Assembly: GCA_043778205.1 (NCBI GenBank)
Contig: JAYWGO010000075.1
Location: 6,365-70,364, forward strand
Reading direction: 5' to 3'
From: JAAFIP01 sp043778205
GTDB lineage: Bacteria > Pseudomonadota > Gammaproteobacteria > Burkholderiales > Burkholderiaceae_C
Length of the DNA: 64,000 nucleotides
This document shows, in pieces, positions 52,475 through 61,139 of the stretch (positions within the stretch are counted from its first letter, which is position 1; every line of letters starts with the position of its first letter). The notes under the pieces were generated by a model. That model did not search any database, was not told where the DNA came from, and was given only the letters and a program-made list of their open reading frames with translations. The position numbers and the translations under genes are program-made.

Positions 52475-54598
52475 ATGACGGCAGAGACCAAAGCCCACGG
52501 CGACGTGGCAGTCATTACGCTGAACAACCCACCGGTCAACGGCCTGGGTTTGGCCACCCGCACCGCTTTTGTGGCCGCGCTGGCCAAAGCGCAGCTGGAC
52601 AGCAAAATCAAAGCCATCGTTGTCACCGGCGCTGGCAAAGCGTTTTCGGGCGGCGCCGATATCAAAGAATTTGGCTCGCCCAAGTCGCTGCAAGAGCCTA
52701 ACTTGCTCAGCTTGATCTTGGCCTGTGAAAACTCTCCTAAAGTGATTGTGGCTGCAGTGCACACCACCTGCATGGGTGGAGGCCTCGAGCTGGCCCTGGG
52801 CTGCCACTACCGCGTGATGGCCCCCGGCTGTAACGTGGCTTTGCCAGAAGTCAAGCTGGGCTTGATTCCGGGTGCGGGTGGCACGCAGCGCCTGCCACGT
52901 GTGCTGGGCGTAGAGACCGCATTGAACATGATTGTCAGCGGCGAACCGGTCAAAAGCGAAATGCTGGCCATGTTGCCTGGCCAAAAACTGATCGATGCCA
53001 TGGCCAAGTCGCCAGAGTCTTTGATTGAAGAAGCCGTAGCCATGGCGCGGGCCAAAGCCGATGCGCATGCCAAAGACAAATCCCCACTGCCCTTGGTGCG
53101 CAACCTGCCTTGCCGCCACCCGCTGGGGGATGCGTACTTTCAGTTTGCGCGCAATATGGTCAAGGGTATGAGCAAAAACTACCCCGCCCCTGCCAAGTGC
53201 GTGGACGCAGTGGAAGCCGCTACCAAGCAAAAATTTGACCTTGGCATGGCCACCGAGCGAGATATTTTTATCAACCTGATGTGGACACCAGAGTGCCGCG
53301 CGCTGCGCCACCTGTTTATCGCCGAACGCGCAGCCAGCAAGATACCCGATGTGCCTGAAGATACCCCTAAGCGCGACATCAAGTCGATAGCCGTGATTGG
53401 TGCGGGCACCATGGGCGGCGGCATCAGCATGAACTTTTTGAACGCGGGCATCCCCGTCAAAATGTTGGAAATGAAACAAGAAGCCTTAGACAAAGGCATT
53501 GGCATCATCCGCAAAAACTACGAGTCGCAAGTCGCCAAAGGCAAGCTAAAGCAAGCCGTGTACGAGCAGCGCATGGGCCTGTTGTCCACCACGTTGGAGT
53601 ATGCCGACCTGAAAGATGCCGACATGGTGATTGAGGCCGTGTTTGAAGAGATGGGCGTGAAAGAAAAAGTCTTTAGCCAGCTGGACAAAGTGATGAAGAA
53701 GGGTGCCATCCTGGCATCCAACACATCTACACTGGACATGGACAAAATTGCCAGCTTTACCAAGCGCCCACAAGATGTGATCGGCACCCACTTCTTTAGC
53801 CCCGCTAACGTGATGAAGTTGCTGGAAGTCGTGCGCGGTAAAAAGACGGGCAAAGACGTGCTGGCTACGGTGATGGCGCTGGGCAAAAAAATCAAGAAAA
53901 CCTCGGTCGTCTCGGGTGTGTGCGATGGCTTTATCGGCAACCGCATGATTGAGCAGTACAGCCGCCAAGCAGGCTTTTTGCTGGAAGAAGGCGCAAGCGT
54001 TCAGCAGATCGACAAAGCGGTAGAGAAGTTTGGTTTTGCCATGGGCCCGTTCCGCATGGGTGACTTGGCGGGTAACGACATTGGCTGGGCAATCCGCAAG
54101 CGTCGCTACCAAGAGAAGCCAAAAATGAAATACAGCAAAACTGCAGATTTGCTCTGCGAGCTAGGCCGCTATGGCCAGAAAACTGGCGCGGGCTGGTACG
54201 ACTACGTGCCCGGCAAGCGCGATGCGCTGGTGTCTGACGTGGTGACACAAATGATCGACAAACACCGCAAAGCCATTGGCTTGGCACCGCGTAAAATCAG
54301 CGACGAAGAAATTGTGCAGCGTCTGGTGTTTTCACTGGTCAACGAAGCCGCGCATATTTTGGAGGAAGGCATTGCCAGCAAAGCGGGCGACATCGACATG
54401 GTGTACCTGACCGGCTACGGCTTCCCCATCTACCGCGGTGGCCCTATGCACTACGCAGACCAATTAGGCCTGTTTAACGTGTGCATGGCTATGAACAGCT
54501 TTGCCAAAAACCCGAACGACGATGCTGAGTTTTGGAAACCCGCACCCCTGCTGGCACGCTTGGCATCTGAAGGCAAAACCTTCAGCGCTGCGAGCTAA
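52475..54598 (+). CDS. Bifunctional enoyl-CoA hydratase/3-hydroxyacyl-CoA dehydrogenase
   Basis: This 707-residue FadB/FadJ-like protein performs two beta-oxidation steps. The N-terminal crotonase domain (about 1-190) has GAGKAFSGGADIKEF and HTTCMGGGLELALGCHYR with both catalytic acids (LPEVKLGLIPGAGGTQ). The dehydrogenase half begins with IAVIGAGTMGGGISMNF near residue 305 and has GTHFFSPANVMKLLEVV, then two 3HCDH C-terminal domains (about 490-590 and 615-700). The start ATG has an GAGAGGATG context. It lies downstream of liv genes, with a palindromic operator candidate before it. Confidence 0.94.
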   Translation: MTAETKAHGDVAVITLNNPPVNGLGLATRTAFVAALAKAQLDSKIKAIVVTGAGKAFSGGADIKEFGSPKSLQEPNLLSLILACENSPKVIVAAVHTTCMGGGLELALGCHYRVMAPGCNVALPEVKLGLIPGAGGTQRLPRVLGVETALNMIVSGEPVKSEMLAMLPGQKLIDAMAKSPESLIEEAVAMARAKADAHAKDKSPLPLVRNLPCRHPLGDAYFQFARNMVKGMSKNYPAPAKCVDAVEAATKQKFDLGMATERDIFINLMWTPECRALRHLFIAERAASKIPDVPEDTPKRDIKSIAVIGAGTMGGGISMNFLNAGIPVKMLEMKQEALDKGIGIIRKNYESQVAKGKLKQAVYEQRMGLLSTTLEYADLKDADMVIEAVFEEMGVKEKVFSQLDKVMKKGAILASNTSTLDMDKIASFTKRPQDVIGTHFFSPANVMKLLEVVRGKKTGKDVLATVMALGKKIKKTSVVSGVCDGFIGNRMIEQYSRQAGFLLEEGASVQQIDKAVEKFGFAMGPFRMGDLAGNDIGWAIRKRRYQEKPKMKYSKTADLLCELGRYGQKTGAGWYDYVPGKRDALVSDVVTQMIDKHRKAIGLAPRKISDEEIVQRLVFSLVNEAAHILEEGIASKAGDIDMVYLTGYGFPIYRGGPMHYADQLGLFNVCMAMNSFAKNPNDDAEFWKPAPLLARLASEGKTFSAAS

Positions 54599-54647
54599 AC
54601 TGCGCCCTTTCTGCATTCCACACCACCACCAAAACAAGGATGCCATT

Positions 54648-55013
54648 GTGAAAATAGCTGCCGATATTTTGGTTGGACTGATCGCTCTTTTGCACGTTTA
54701 CATTCTGGTGCTGGAAATGTTCTTGTGGGATAAACCCAGAGGCATGAAGGCCTTTGGTAATACCCAACAAGCCGCCACTGCGACCAAAGTTTTGGCGGCA
54801 AACCAAGGGCTGTACAACGGCTTCTTGGCTGCTGGGTTGTTGGTAGGTTTGTGGATGGGTGATGCGGGGCTGGCGTTCAAGGTTTTCTTTTTGCTTTGCG
54901 TTGCTATTGCGGGTTTGTATGGTGCAGCCACAGCGGCAAAGAAAATTCTGTTCATTCAAACCGTGCCCGCAGCCATCGCGTTGTTGGTGCTATGGGCCTC
55001 ACTGGCCAAATAA
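54648..55013 (+). CDS. DUF1304-family small membrane protein
   Basis: The 121-residue product has four hydrophobic helices, starting with ADILVGLIALLHVYILVLEM, then WDKPRGMKAFG, which is the DUF1304 family signature, and NQGLYNGFLAAGLLVGL. No function is known; the family is found widely near metabolic genes. A GTG start with CAAGGA upstream is chosen, since a longer frame overlaps the preceding gene. It sits between the bifunctional FadB-like gene and the thiolase gene, 30 bp before the latter. Confidence 0.8.
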   Translation: MKIAADILVGLIALLHVYILVLEMFLWDKPRGMKAFGNTQQAATATKVLAANQGLYNGFLAAGLLVGLWMGDAGLAFKVFFLLCVAIAGLYGAATAAKKILFIQTVPAAIALLVLWASLAK

Positions 55014-55043
55014 ATTGTTTAATAAATTCTTGGAGTATTTTTT

Positions 55044-56219
55044 ATGACTTCCGCCGTAATCGTTTCTACCGCCCGCACGCCCCTGGCCAAAAGCTGGAAG
55101 GGTGCTTTCAACATGACCCACGGCGCAACACTGGGTGGCCATGCAGTTAAACACGCTATCCAACGCGCAGGCATAGATGCTGCCGAGGTAGACGACGTGA
55201 TCATGGGCTGTGCTAACCCCGAAGGTGCCACCGGTGCCAACATCGCCCGCCAAATTGCAGTGATGGCCGATTGCCCCATCACCACATCAGGTATGACAGT
55301 CAACCGCTTTTGCTCATCGGGCCTGCAAACCATTGCACTGGCTGCGCAGCGCATCATTGCGGGTGAGGGCGACGTGTATGTGGCCGGCGGTGTAGAAAGC
55401 ATTAGCTGCGTGCAGCAAGAGATGAACCAGCACATGCTGGCCGACCCAGCCTTGGCCAAGAAAAAACCCGAAATCTACTGGAACATGCTGCAAACCGCAG
55501 AGCAGGTAGCCAAGCGCTACAGCATCACCCGCGACGCAATGGACCACTATGGCGCGCGCAGCCAGCAGCGCGCCACAGCAGCGCTGGCCGCTGGCCTGTT
55601 CGATGCCGAAATTGCGCCGATTACTGTGAAGGCAGGCGTGGCAGACAAAGTAATGGGCTTGATGACCAAAGAAGTCACCATCTCCAAAGACGAAGGTATC
55701 CGCGACGGCACTACTTTTGAAGGCATCACAGGTCTGCGTTCAGCCTTACCTGGTGGTTTGATTTCTGCTGGCAATGCCAGCCAGTTTTCGGACGGTGCGG
55801 GTGCTTGCGTGGTGATGAGCGAAGAGCTGGCTGCCAAGCGCGGTCTCAAGCCGCTAGGCCGCTTTCTAGGTTTTGCCGTAGCAGGCTGTGAGCCTGACGA
55901 AATGGGCATTGGCCCCGTGTTTGCTATTCCCAAGGTGCTCAAGCGCTTGGGTTTGAAGGTCAGTGATATTGATTTGTGGGAACTCAACGAGGCCTTCGCG
56001 GTGCAGGTGATCTACTGCCGCGACAAGCTGGGTATTCCTGATGACAAGCTTAACGTCAATGGTGGCGCTATTGCAGTAGGCCACCCCTATGGCGTGAGTG
56101 GCCAGCGCCTGACAGGCCACGCCCTCATCGAAGGCAAACGCCGTGGTGCCAAGCGCGTGTGCGTGACGATGTGCATTGGTGGCGGCATGGGCGCTGCGGG
56201 TGTGTTTGAGGTGCTCTAA
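55044..56219 (+). CDS. Acetyl-CoA acyltransferase (thiolase)
   Basis: This 391-residue thiolase cleaves 3-oxoacyl-CoA to acetyl-CoA and a shortened acyl-CoA, the last beta-oxidation step. Nucleophile Cys90 lies in NRFCSSGLQTIALAA, the catalytic His is in NVNGGAIAVGHPYGVSG, and the second Cys is in CVTMCIGGGMGAAG. The full set of catalytic residues is present. It follows the DUF1304 gene by 30 bp and is closed by an intrinsic terminator, so it ends the operon begun by the bifunctional gene. Confidence 0.94.
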   Translation: MTSAVIVSTARTPLAKSWKGAFNMTHGATLGGHAVKHAIQRAGIDAAEVDDVIMGCANPEGATGANIARQIAVMADCPITTSGMTVNRFCSSGLQTIALAAQRIIAGEGDVYVAGGVESISCVQQEMNQHMLADPALAKKKPEIYWNMLQTAEQVAKRYSITRDAMDHYGARSQQRATAALAAGLFDAEIAPITVKAGVADKVMGLMTKEVTISKDEGIRDGTTFEGITGLRSALPGGLISAGNASQFSDGAGACVVMSEELAAKRGLKPLGRFLGFAVAGCEPDEMGIGPVFAIPKVLKRLGLKVSDIDLWELNEAFAVQVIYCRDKLGIPDDKLNVNGGAIAVGHPYGVSGQRLTGHALIEGKRRGAKRVCVTMCIGGGMGAAGVFEVL

Positions 56220-56243
56220 ACACCCCGTGTTCTGTTACCAGGT

Positions 56244-56280
56244 GGGGCTCTGAACGGCAAAGTTTAGAGCCCCATTTTTA
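56244..56280 (+). terminator. Intrinsic terminator after the thiolase gene
   Basis: Stem GGGGCTCT pairs with AGAGCCCC around a 14-base loop, followed by ATTTTTA. It lies 25 bp past the thiolase stop and 22 bp before the acyl-CoA dehydrogenase start, so it should reduce read-through into that gene. Confidence 0.85.
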
Positions 56281-56301
56281 CTGGATTGGAGATATTTGAA
56301 A

Positions 56302-58212
56302 ATGGCTTTGCGAACAACGCTTGATTTTTTGCTGTATGACTGGTTGGTCGTAAATTCGCTGAGCAGTCGCGCCCGGTTTGCTGACCATTCGCGCGAGACC
56401 TTTGATGCGGTGCTGGACACCTGCGAGCGCATCGCGCGTGAAAAGTATGCGCCTTTTAACCGGCTGGTTGACACGCAAGAGCCGCATTTTGACGGTGAAA
56501 AGGTGGTCTTGCCGCAGGCTACCCATGACGCGCACAAGGCTTACGTAGAGTCGGGCATGCTGGCGGCTGCGCAAGACTACGCACTGGGCGGTATGCAGCT
56601 GCCTTATGTGCTGGACGCTGCGGCGAACAGCTTTTTTGCGGTGGCATCGATTTCTATCAGCTCGAACTTGCTGACCACCGGCAATGCCAATTGCATTATG
56701 GCTACCGGCACGCAGATGCAAAAAGACGTGTTTGCAGCCAATGAATTTAATGGGCGTTGGGCAGGCACGATGTGTTTGTCTGAGCCGCAGGCTGGCTCGT
56801 CGTTGAGCGATGTAGCGACCAAGGCGTTGCCAGACGGCGAAGATTTTGAAAGCGACCCGCTAGGCCCGCGCTACCGCCTGCGCGGCAACAAAATGTGGAT
56901 ATCCAGCGGCGAGCATGAGCTGACGGAGAACATTGTTCACCTTGTGTTGGCAAAAATTCCTGGTCCGGACGGCAAACTGATTGCGGGTACGCGCGGCATT
57001 TCGTTGTTCATCGTGCCTAAAAAATTGGTCAACCCAAAGGGCGAGCTAACCGGCGTGCGCAACGATGTCGCGCTGGCGGGCTTAAACCACAAGCTAGGCT
57101 GGCGCGGTACCACCAACACCTTGCTGAACTTTGGTGAGGGTAAGTTTCCGGTAGGGGATGCGGGCCCGTTCGGCCATGGCGCAGGCGGCCCATTCGGCAA
57201 CGGCGCAGGCGCCGTGGGCTATCTAGTAGGCCAGCCTGGCGAAGGCCTCAAATGCATGTTCCATATGATGAACGAGGCCCGCATTGGCATTGGCATGGCG
57301 GCCACTATGCTGGGGCTGGCAGGCTATTACGCATCACTAGACTATGCTAAAAATCGCCCACAGGGCAGGCTGATGGCCAATCCCAAAGAGGGCAAAAGCG
57401 CTGGTAAAGATGCGGCCGCACCGCAGGTACGCTTGATCGAACATGCCGATATCAAGCGCATGCTGCTGGCGCAAAAGTCGATTTGCGAAGGTGCGCTGGC
57501 ACTGCAGCTGTACTGCGCACGCTTGGTGGACGAGCAGCATACCGGCGAGCCACAGGCTGCCGACGAAGCCCGCCTGTTGCTAGAAGTGCTGACGCCGATA
57601 GCCAAAAGCTGGCCCAGTGAAAACTGCTTGGAAGCTAACAGCTTGGCGATTCAAATTTACGGCGGCTACGGCTATACGCGAGATTTCCCGGTGGAGCAGT
57701 ATTGGCGCGATCAGCGGCTGAACATGATCCACGAGGGCACCCATGGCATTCAGGCCATGGACTTGCTAGGCCGCAAGGTGCTGATGGAAGGTGGCAAGGG
57801 CCTTAAGCTATTGGCTGCGCGCATTGACGCTACAGCCCAGCGTGCTAAAAACCTGCCCGCGCTGGCTGCCCATGGCCTGGCACTGGAGCATGCGGTAGCC
57901 AAAGTGGCCCATGCTACCCAAGCGGCATGGGCCAGTGGTAACCCACTGGAGGCCTTGCCCAATGCCGTGCCCTACATGCAGGCTTTTGGCCACACAGTGC
58001 TGGCCTGGATGTGGTTGGATGTGGCTTTGGCTGCACAAACACTTGCGGACAATTCGGCACAAGATGCTGCGGTTTCAACCGCTGCTGGTGCAGGTATTGC
58101 CTCTGCAAACCAGTATTTCTACCATTACGAGCTGCCCAAAATCGATGCATGGCTGTCGGTAGTTACCAGCCGCGACATGACCTGCGCCCACATGCCAGAA
58201 GACGCTTTTTAG
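56302..58212 (+). CDS. Long acyl-CoA dehydrogenase (DmdC-type)
   Basis: This 636-residue FAD enzyme introduces the 2,3-double bond of acyl-CoA. It matches the long ACAD group that includes DmdC and related acyl-CoA dehydrogenases, with an N-terminal helical domain, MCLSEPQAGSSLSDVATKA, GNKMWISSGEHELTENI and a C-terminal helical extension. The catalytic Glu is probably in YTRDFPVEQYWRD/IHEGTHGIQAMD. Between NFGEGKFPVG and GAVGYLVGQPGEGLK it carries an extra Gly-rich stretch with an 8-residue duplication (GPFGHGAG-GPFGNGAG). The ATG at 56302 is preferred over a TTG two codons earlier. Confidence 0.92.
   Translation: MALRTTLDFLLYDWLVVNSLSSRARFADHSRETFDAVLDTCERIAREKYAPFNRLVDTQEPHFDGEKVVLPQATHDAHKAYVESGMLAAAQDYALGGMQLPYVLDAAANSFFAVASISISSNLLTTGNANCIMATGTQMQKDVFAANEFNGRWAGTMCLSEPQAGSSLSDVATKALPDGEDFESDPLGPRYRLRGNKMWISSGEHELTENIVHLVLAKIPGPDGKLIAGTRGISLFIVPKKLVNPKGELTGVRNDVALAGLNHKLGWRGTTNTLLNFGEGKFPVGDAGPFGHGAGGPFGNGAGAVGYLVGQPGEGLKCMFHMMNEARIGIGMAATMLGLAGYYASLDYAKNRPQGRLMANPKEGKSAGKDAAAPQVRLIEHADIKRMLLAQKSICEGALALQLYCARLVDEQHTGEPQAADEARLLLEVLTPIAKSWPSENCLEANSLAIQIYGGYGYTRDFPVEQYWRDQRLNMIHEGTHGIQAMDLLGRKVLMEGGKGLKLLAARIDATAQRAKNLPALAAHGLALEHAVAKVAHATQAAWASGNPLEALPNAVPYMQAFGHTVLAWMWLDVALAAQTLADNSAQDAAVSTAAGAGIASANQYFYHYELPKIDAWLSVVTSRDMTCAHMPEDAF
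57163..57210 (+). repeat. 24-bp tandem duplication in the acyl-CoA dehydrogenase gene
   Basis: Two adjacent 24-bp units code for GPFGHGAG and GPFGNGAG; they differ at five or so bases, mostly silent. They occupy a loop in the middle domain. Confidence 0.9.
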
Positions 58213-58315
58213 GTGCTAAGCTTGCCTTGCAGTGCGGCCACGCTACCAGCGCAACCACAGCTGCGTCACACCGTGGTCACAATAAGGTCACAATCAGGGC
58301 AAGGAGGGCAGCACC

Positions 58316-58579
58316 ATGCCGTTGATCAAAGAGATAAAAGTACCCGCCACCCCAGCCCAGCGCCGCGTGCAAGCCGCGGCCTGGGTGTGCATTTACGGTG
58401 GCCTGCTAACGCTGCTAACGGGCTACACCCTGCAGCGCAGCAGCCCCGCTGACAGCTGGCAAACCAGCGACACCCTGATGCTGTCTGGCAGCTTGGCGAC
58501 AGCGCTGGGCGCAGCATTGATTTACATTCGTTCCTTAATGAAAAACACTGGCGAATTTACAGAGGAACCCACTCCATGA
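58316..58579 (+). CDS. Small two-helix membrane protein, unknown function
   Basis: The 87-residue product has two hydrophobic segments (about 21-39 and 52-72) and polar ends, with a Glu-rich C-terminus. I do not recognise the family. It has an AAGGAGG site close before the ATG, and its stop overlaps the start of the next gene (ATGA at 58576), so it is translated with the SDR. Such overlap makes it very likely to be a real gene. Confidence 0.7.
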   Translation: MPLIKEIKVPATPAQRRVQAAAWVCIYGGLLTLLTGYTLQRSSPADSWQTSDTLMLSGSLATALGAALIYIRSLMKNTGEFTEEPTP

Positions 58580-59427
58580 CCCCCCGCACCGTCCAACAAC
58601 TTTTTGACCTGACCGGCAAAACCGCACTCATTACCGGTGGCTCGCGCGGGCTGGGTCTGCAAATGGCCTTTGCGCTGGGCGAAGCTGGTGCCAAAATTAT
58701 GCTGTCGTCGCGCAAAGCCAGCGACCTGGAAGAAGCCACGGCCCAGCTGCAAGCCGCGGGCATCGATGCCCGCTGGATTGCGGCAGACTGCGCCAAAGAC
58801 GAAGAGATTAACCGCTTGGCGGACGAAACCTTAGAGCGCATGGGCGATATCGACATTTTGGTGAACAACGCAGGCGCTGCCTGGGGCGCACCCGCAGAGG
58901 ACCACCCGGCTGACGCGTGGGACAAAGTAATGAACCTCAACGTGCGCGGCTACTTTTTGCTGAGCCAGCGGGTGGCTAAAAAGAGCATGATCGCGAAGAG
59001 CAGCAAAGAAGGCGTGGCAAACGGAGCAACACAAGGCGTTGCAAACGGAGCAACACAGGGCGGTAGCATCATCAACATCGCCTCCATTGCAGGCTTGGGC
59101 GGCAACCCCAGCGGCATGAACACGATTGCGTACAACACCTCCAAGGGCGCGGTGATTAACTTTACCCGCGCGTTGGCAGCCGAATGGGGCAAGTACAACA
59201 TTCGTGTGAATGCGATTTGCCCAGGCTTTTTCCCTAGCAAAATGACACTCGGTACGCTCAAAGCTTTGGGTGAGGACAAACTCAAAGAAGGCGCGCCACT
59301 CAAGCGCTTGGGCGACGACGAAGACTTAAAAGGCCTGTGCTTGCTGTACGCGTCCAACGCAGGCAAGCACATCACCGGCCAGTGGCTGGCGGTGGACGGC
59401 GGCGTGAGCATTGTCAGTGGCGGCTAG
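58576..59427 (+). CDS. Short-chain dehydrogenase with an internal duplication
   Basis: The 283-residue classical SDR has TGGSRGLGLQ (cofactor loop), DILVNNAGAAWG, the catalytic Ser in SIINIASIAG, Tyr and Lys in TIAYNTSKGA, and GQWLAVDGG at the end. It resembles FabG-like and gluconate-5-dehydrogenase-like SDRs and may reduce or oxidise 3-oxo/hydroxyacyl-CoA in this region. Before the catalytic Ser strand it has an extra hydrophilic insert, KSSKE followed by GVANGATQ twice, not seen in ordinary members. The thioesterase gene starts 21 bp later. Confidence 0.9.
   Translation: MTPRTVQQLFDLTGKTALITGGSRGLGLQMAFALGEAGAKIMLSSRKASDLEEATAQLQAAGIDARWIAADCAKDEEINRLADETLERMGDIDILVNNAGAAWGAPAEDHPADAWDKVMNLNVRGYFLLSQRVAKKSMIAKSSKEGVANGATQGVANGATQGGSIINIASIAGLGGNPSGMNTIAYNTSKGAVINFTRALAAEWGKYNIRVNAICPGFFPSKMTLGTLKALGEDKLKEGAPLKRLGDDEDLKGLCLLYASNAGKHITGQWLAVDGGVSIVSGG
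59011..59058 (+). repeat. 24-bp tandem duplication in the SDR gene
   Basis: Two adjacent 24-bp units, GGCGTGGCAAACGGAGCAAC plus ACAA and a copy with two base changes, code for GVANGATQ twice. The few base differences suggest a recent duplication. Confidence 0.95.
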
Positions 59428-59448
59428 GCTTTTAGGCCCTGACTGGCG

Positions 59449-59883
59449 ATGCAATTTAGCGTACACATCCCGTTTGTAGAGCACCTGGGCTTTGAGCTGC
59501 TCTGCATGGAGGGCGGCCTGGCCGAAATTGCCTACACCCCACAGCCAGAGCACTTGAACAGCTTTAACGTCACCCACGGCGGTGCCAGTATGACCCTGCT
59601 GGACGTGGTGATGGCGCACGCAGCCCGCAGTGTGGAGCTGGCGATGGGCATAGTGACGATTGAGATGAAAACCAGCTTTATGCAGCCTGCAGTAGGCGCG
59701 CTGGTGGCCAAAGGCCGTTTGATTCACCGCACTGCTACCATGGCGTTTACCGAGGCCACCATTTTTGACGTGCAAAACAAAGTTTGCGCCCACGCGACGG
59801 GCACGTTCAAATTTGTGCGGCGCTTACCTACCAGCACGGGTGTGAACGCTCTTAACGCCCCCAACGTCTTACCTACAGACTGA
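59449..59883 (+). CDS. Hotdog-fold thioesterase (PaaI-like)
   Basis: This 144-residue protein has the hotdog fold of acyl-CoA thioesterases: VPFVEHLGFELL, the NSFNVTHGGASMTLLDVVMA helix with the catalytic acid and Gly pair, and SFMQPAVGALVAKGRLI. It probably hydrolyses stalled acyl-CoA. It follows the SDR gene by 21 bp and belongs to the same run of genes, ahead of a repeat copy. Confidence 0.88.
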   Translation: MQFSVHIPFVEHLGFELLCMEGGLAEIAYTPQPEHLNSFNVTHGGASMTLLDVVMAHAARSVELAMGIVTIEMKTSFMQPAVGALVAKGRLIHRTATMAFTEATIFDVQNKVCAHATGTFKFVRRLPTSTGVNALNAPNVLPTD

Positions 59884-59934
59884 GTGCGCAGTTTGTTTAA
59901 ATTCATGCTGCCAGGCCATTTTTACCAGTGTTTT

Positions 59935-59990
59935 AGCCCTCTGACCCAAGGAAATGCTGCACAGGCAGCTATTGAATTAATAGTACTTCC
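59935..59990 (+). repeat. Interspersed repeat copy H
   Basis: Reads GACCCAAGGAAATGCTGCAC, then AGGCAGCTATTGAATTAATA and GTAC. This is one of the cleanest copies and served as my reference. It lies 20 bp before the MDR reductase start. Confidence 0.9.
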
Positions 59991-60010
59991 AACTTTGAAA
60001 GAACCACACC

Positions 60011-61024
60011 ATGCACAACCAACAATGGCTTTTAGACAACCGCCCCACTGCCGAGGCAACTGCAACCAACTTCAAACTGGTCACCACTGACAACGCTGCT
60101 TTGCAAGACGGCCAAGTGCTGGTGCGCCACCACTTCATGAGCCTAGACCCCTACATGCGGGGCCGCATGAACGAGAGCAAAAGCTACGCCGCAGCGCAGC
60201 CGCTGGGTGAGGTGATGATTGGCGGCACCGCAGGCGAGGTGGTGGCATCTAAAAATACCAAGTTTGCTGTAGGCGACAAAGTGGTGGGCATGGGCGGCTG
60301 GCAAACGCACAGCGTGGTGGACGGCAATGCCGTGGGCGCCCTTCGCAAGGTAGACACCACGCATATTCCGCTCAGTGCGTACTTGGGTGCAGTAGGCATG
60401 CCCGGCGTGACGGCGTGGTACGGCCTGGTGAAAATTTGTGCACCCAAAGCCGGCGAGACCGTGGTGGTCACCGCTGCCAGTGGCGCAGTAGGCAGTGCCG
60501 TAGGCGCACTGGCCAAGGCGCGCGGTTGCCGCGTAGTGGGCATTGCAGGCGGCAAGAACAAGTGCGACTATGTGGTTAACGAACTTGGTTTCGATGCGTG
60601 TATAGACTACAAACAGCACAGCGATGGCAAAGCCCTGAATGCGGCATTGAAAGAAGCCGCGCCCAATGGGATTGACTGCTACTTTGAAAACGTAGGTGGC
60701 TGGATTTTAGACACCGTGCTGGCCCGCATGAACGCCTTTGGCCGCATTGCAGTGTGCGGCATGATTGCTGGCTACGACGGCAAACCCATGCCACTGGCCG
60801 CACCTGCGCTGATTTTGATGAGCCGCTTGAAAATTGAAGGCTTTATTGTGTCGGAACACATGCAAGTGTGGCCCGAAGCTTTGAAAGAGCTGGGCACGAT
60901 GGTGGCCACTGGCAAGCTCAAAGCCCGCGAGAGCATTGCCCAAGGCATAGCGTCTGCGCCTGAGGCGTTTTTAGGTTTACTCAAGGGCAAAAACTTTGGT
61001 AAGCAGTTGGTTCAGTTGGTTTGA
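60011..61024 (+). CDS. NADP-dependent MDR oxidoreductase (CurA-like)
   Basis: This 337-residue zinc-free member of the medium-chain dehydrogenase superfamily resembles prostaglandin/leukotriene reductases and CurA. Family marks are SLDPYMRGRMNE, GVTAWYGLVKI, the nucleotide motif VTAASGAVGSAVGALAKARG (about 155-174) and CGMIAGYDGK. Such enzymes reduce alpha,beta-unsaturated ketones or aldehydes with NADPH. The gene follows repeat copy H and may have its own promoter there. It may help clear reactive enones from lipid breakdown. Confidence 0.9.
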   Translation: MHNQQWLLDNRPTAEATATNFKLVTTDNAALQDGQVLVRHHFMSLDPYMRGRMNESKSYAAAQPLGEVMIGGTAGEVVASKNTKFAVGDKVVGMGGWQTHSVVDGNAVGALRKVDTTHIPLSAYLGAVGMPGVTAWYGLVKICAPKAGETVVVTAASGAVGSAVGALAKARGCRVVGIAGGKNKCDYVVNELGFDACIDYKQHSDGKALNAALKEAAPNGIDCYFENVGGWILDTVLARMNAFGRIAVCGMIAGYDGKPMPLAAPALILMSRLKIEGFIVSEHMQVWPEALKELGTMVATGKLKARESIAQGIASAPEAFLGLLKGKNFGKQLVQLV

Positions 61025-61057
61025 TGTTCTGATGTTTTAATGCGGGCAGCCTTAAGT

Positions 61058-61093
61058 CCTTGGCGTCCTTGGCGTCCTTGGCGTCTTTCGCGT
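61058..61093 (+). repeat. Tandem repeat, 9-bp unit, three to four copies
   Basis: Three perfect units of CCTTGGCGT and a fourth, CTTTCGCGT, lie in the 115-bp gap between the MDR reductase and GST-like genes. Confidence 0.9.
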
Positions 61094-61139
61094 CTGGTAT
61101 TCACTCTTCCAAATCCTAATTAACCGCAGAAGGCTGCAC

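Noticed and set aside
52436..53479. Long minus-strand frame of 347 codons opposite the fadB-like gene
   Set aside because: It lies wholly antisense to a gene with complete catalytic motifs, its translation is rich in His, Arg and Gln with no recognisable domain, and such mirror frames are expected in GC-rich coding DNA.
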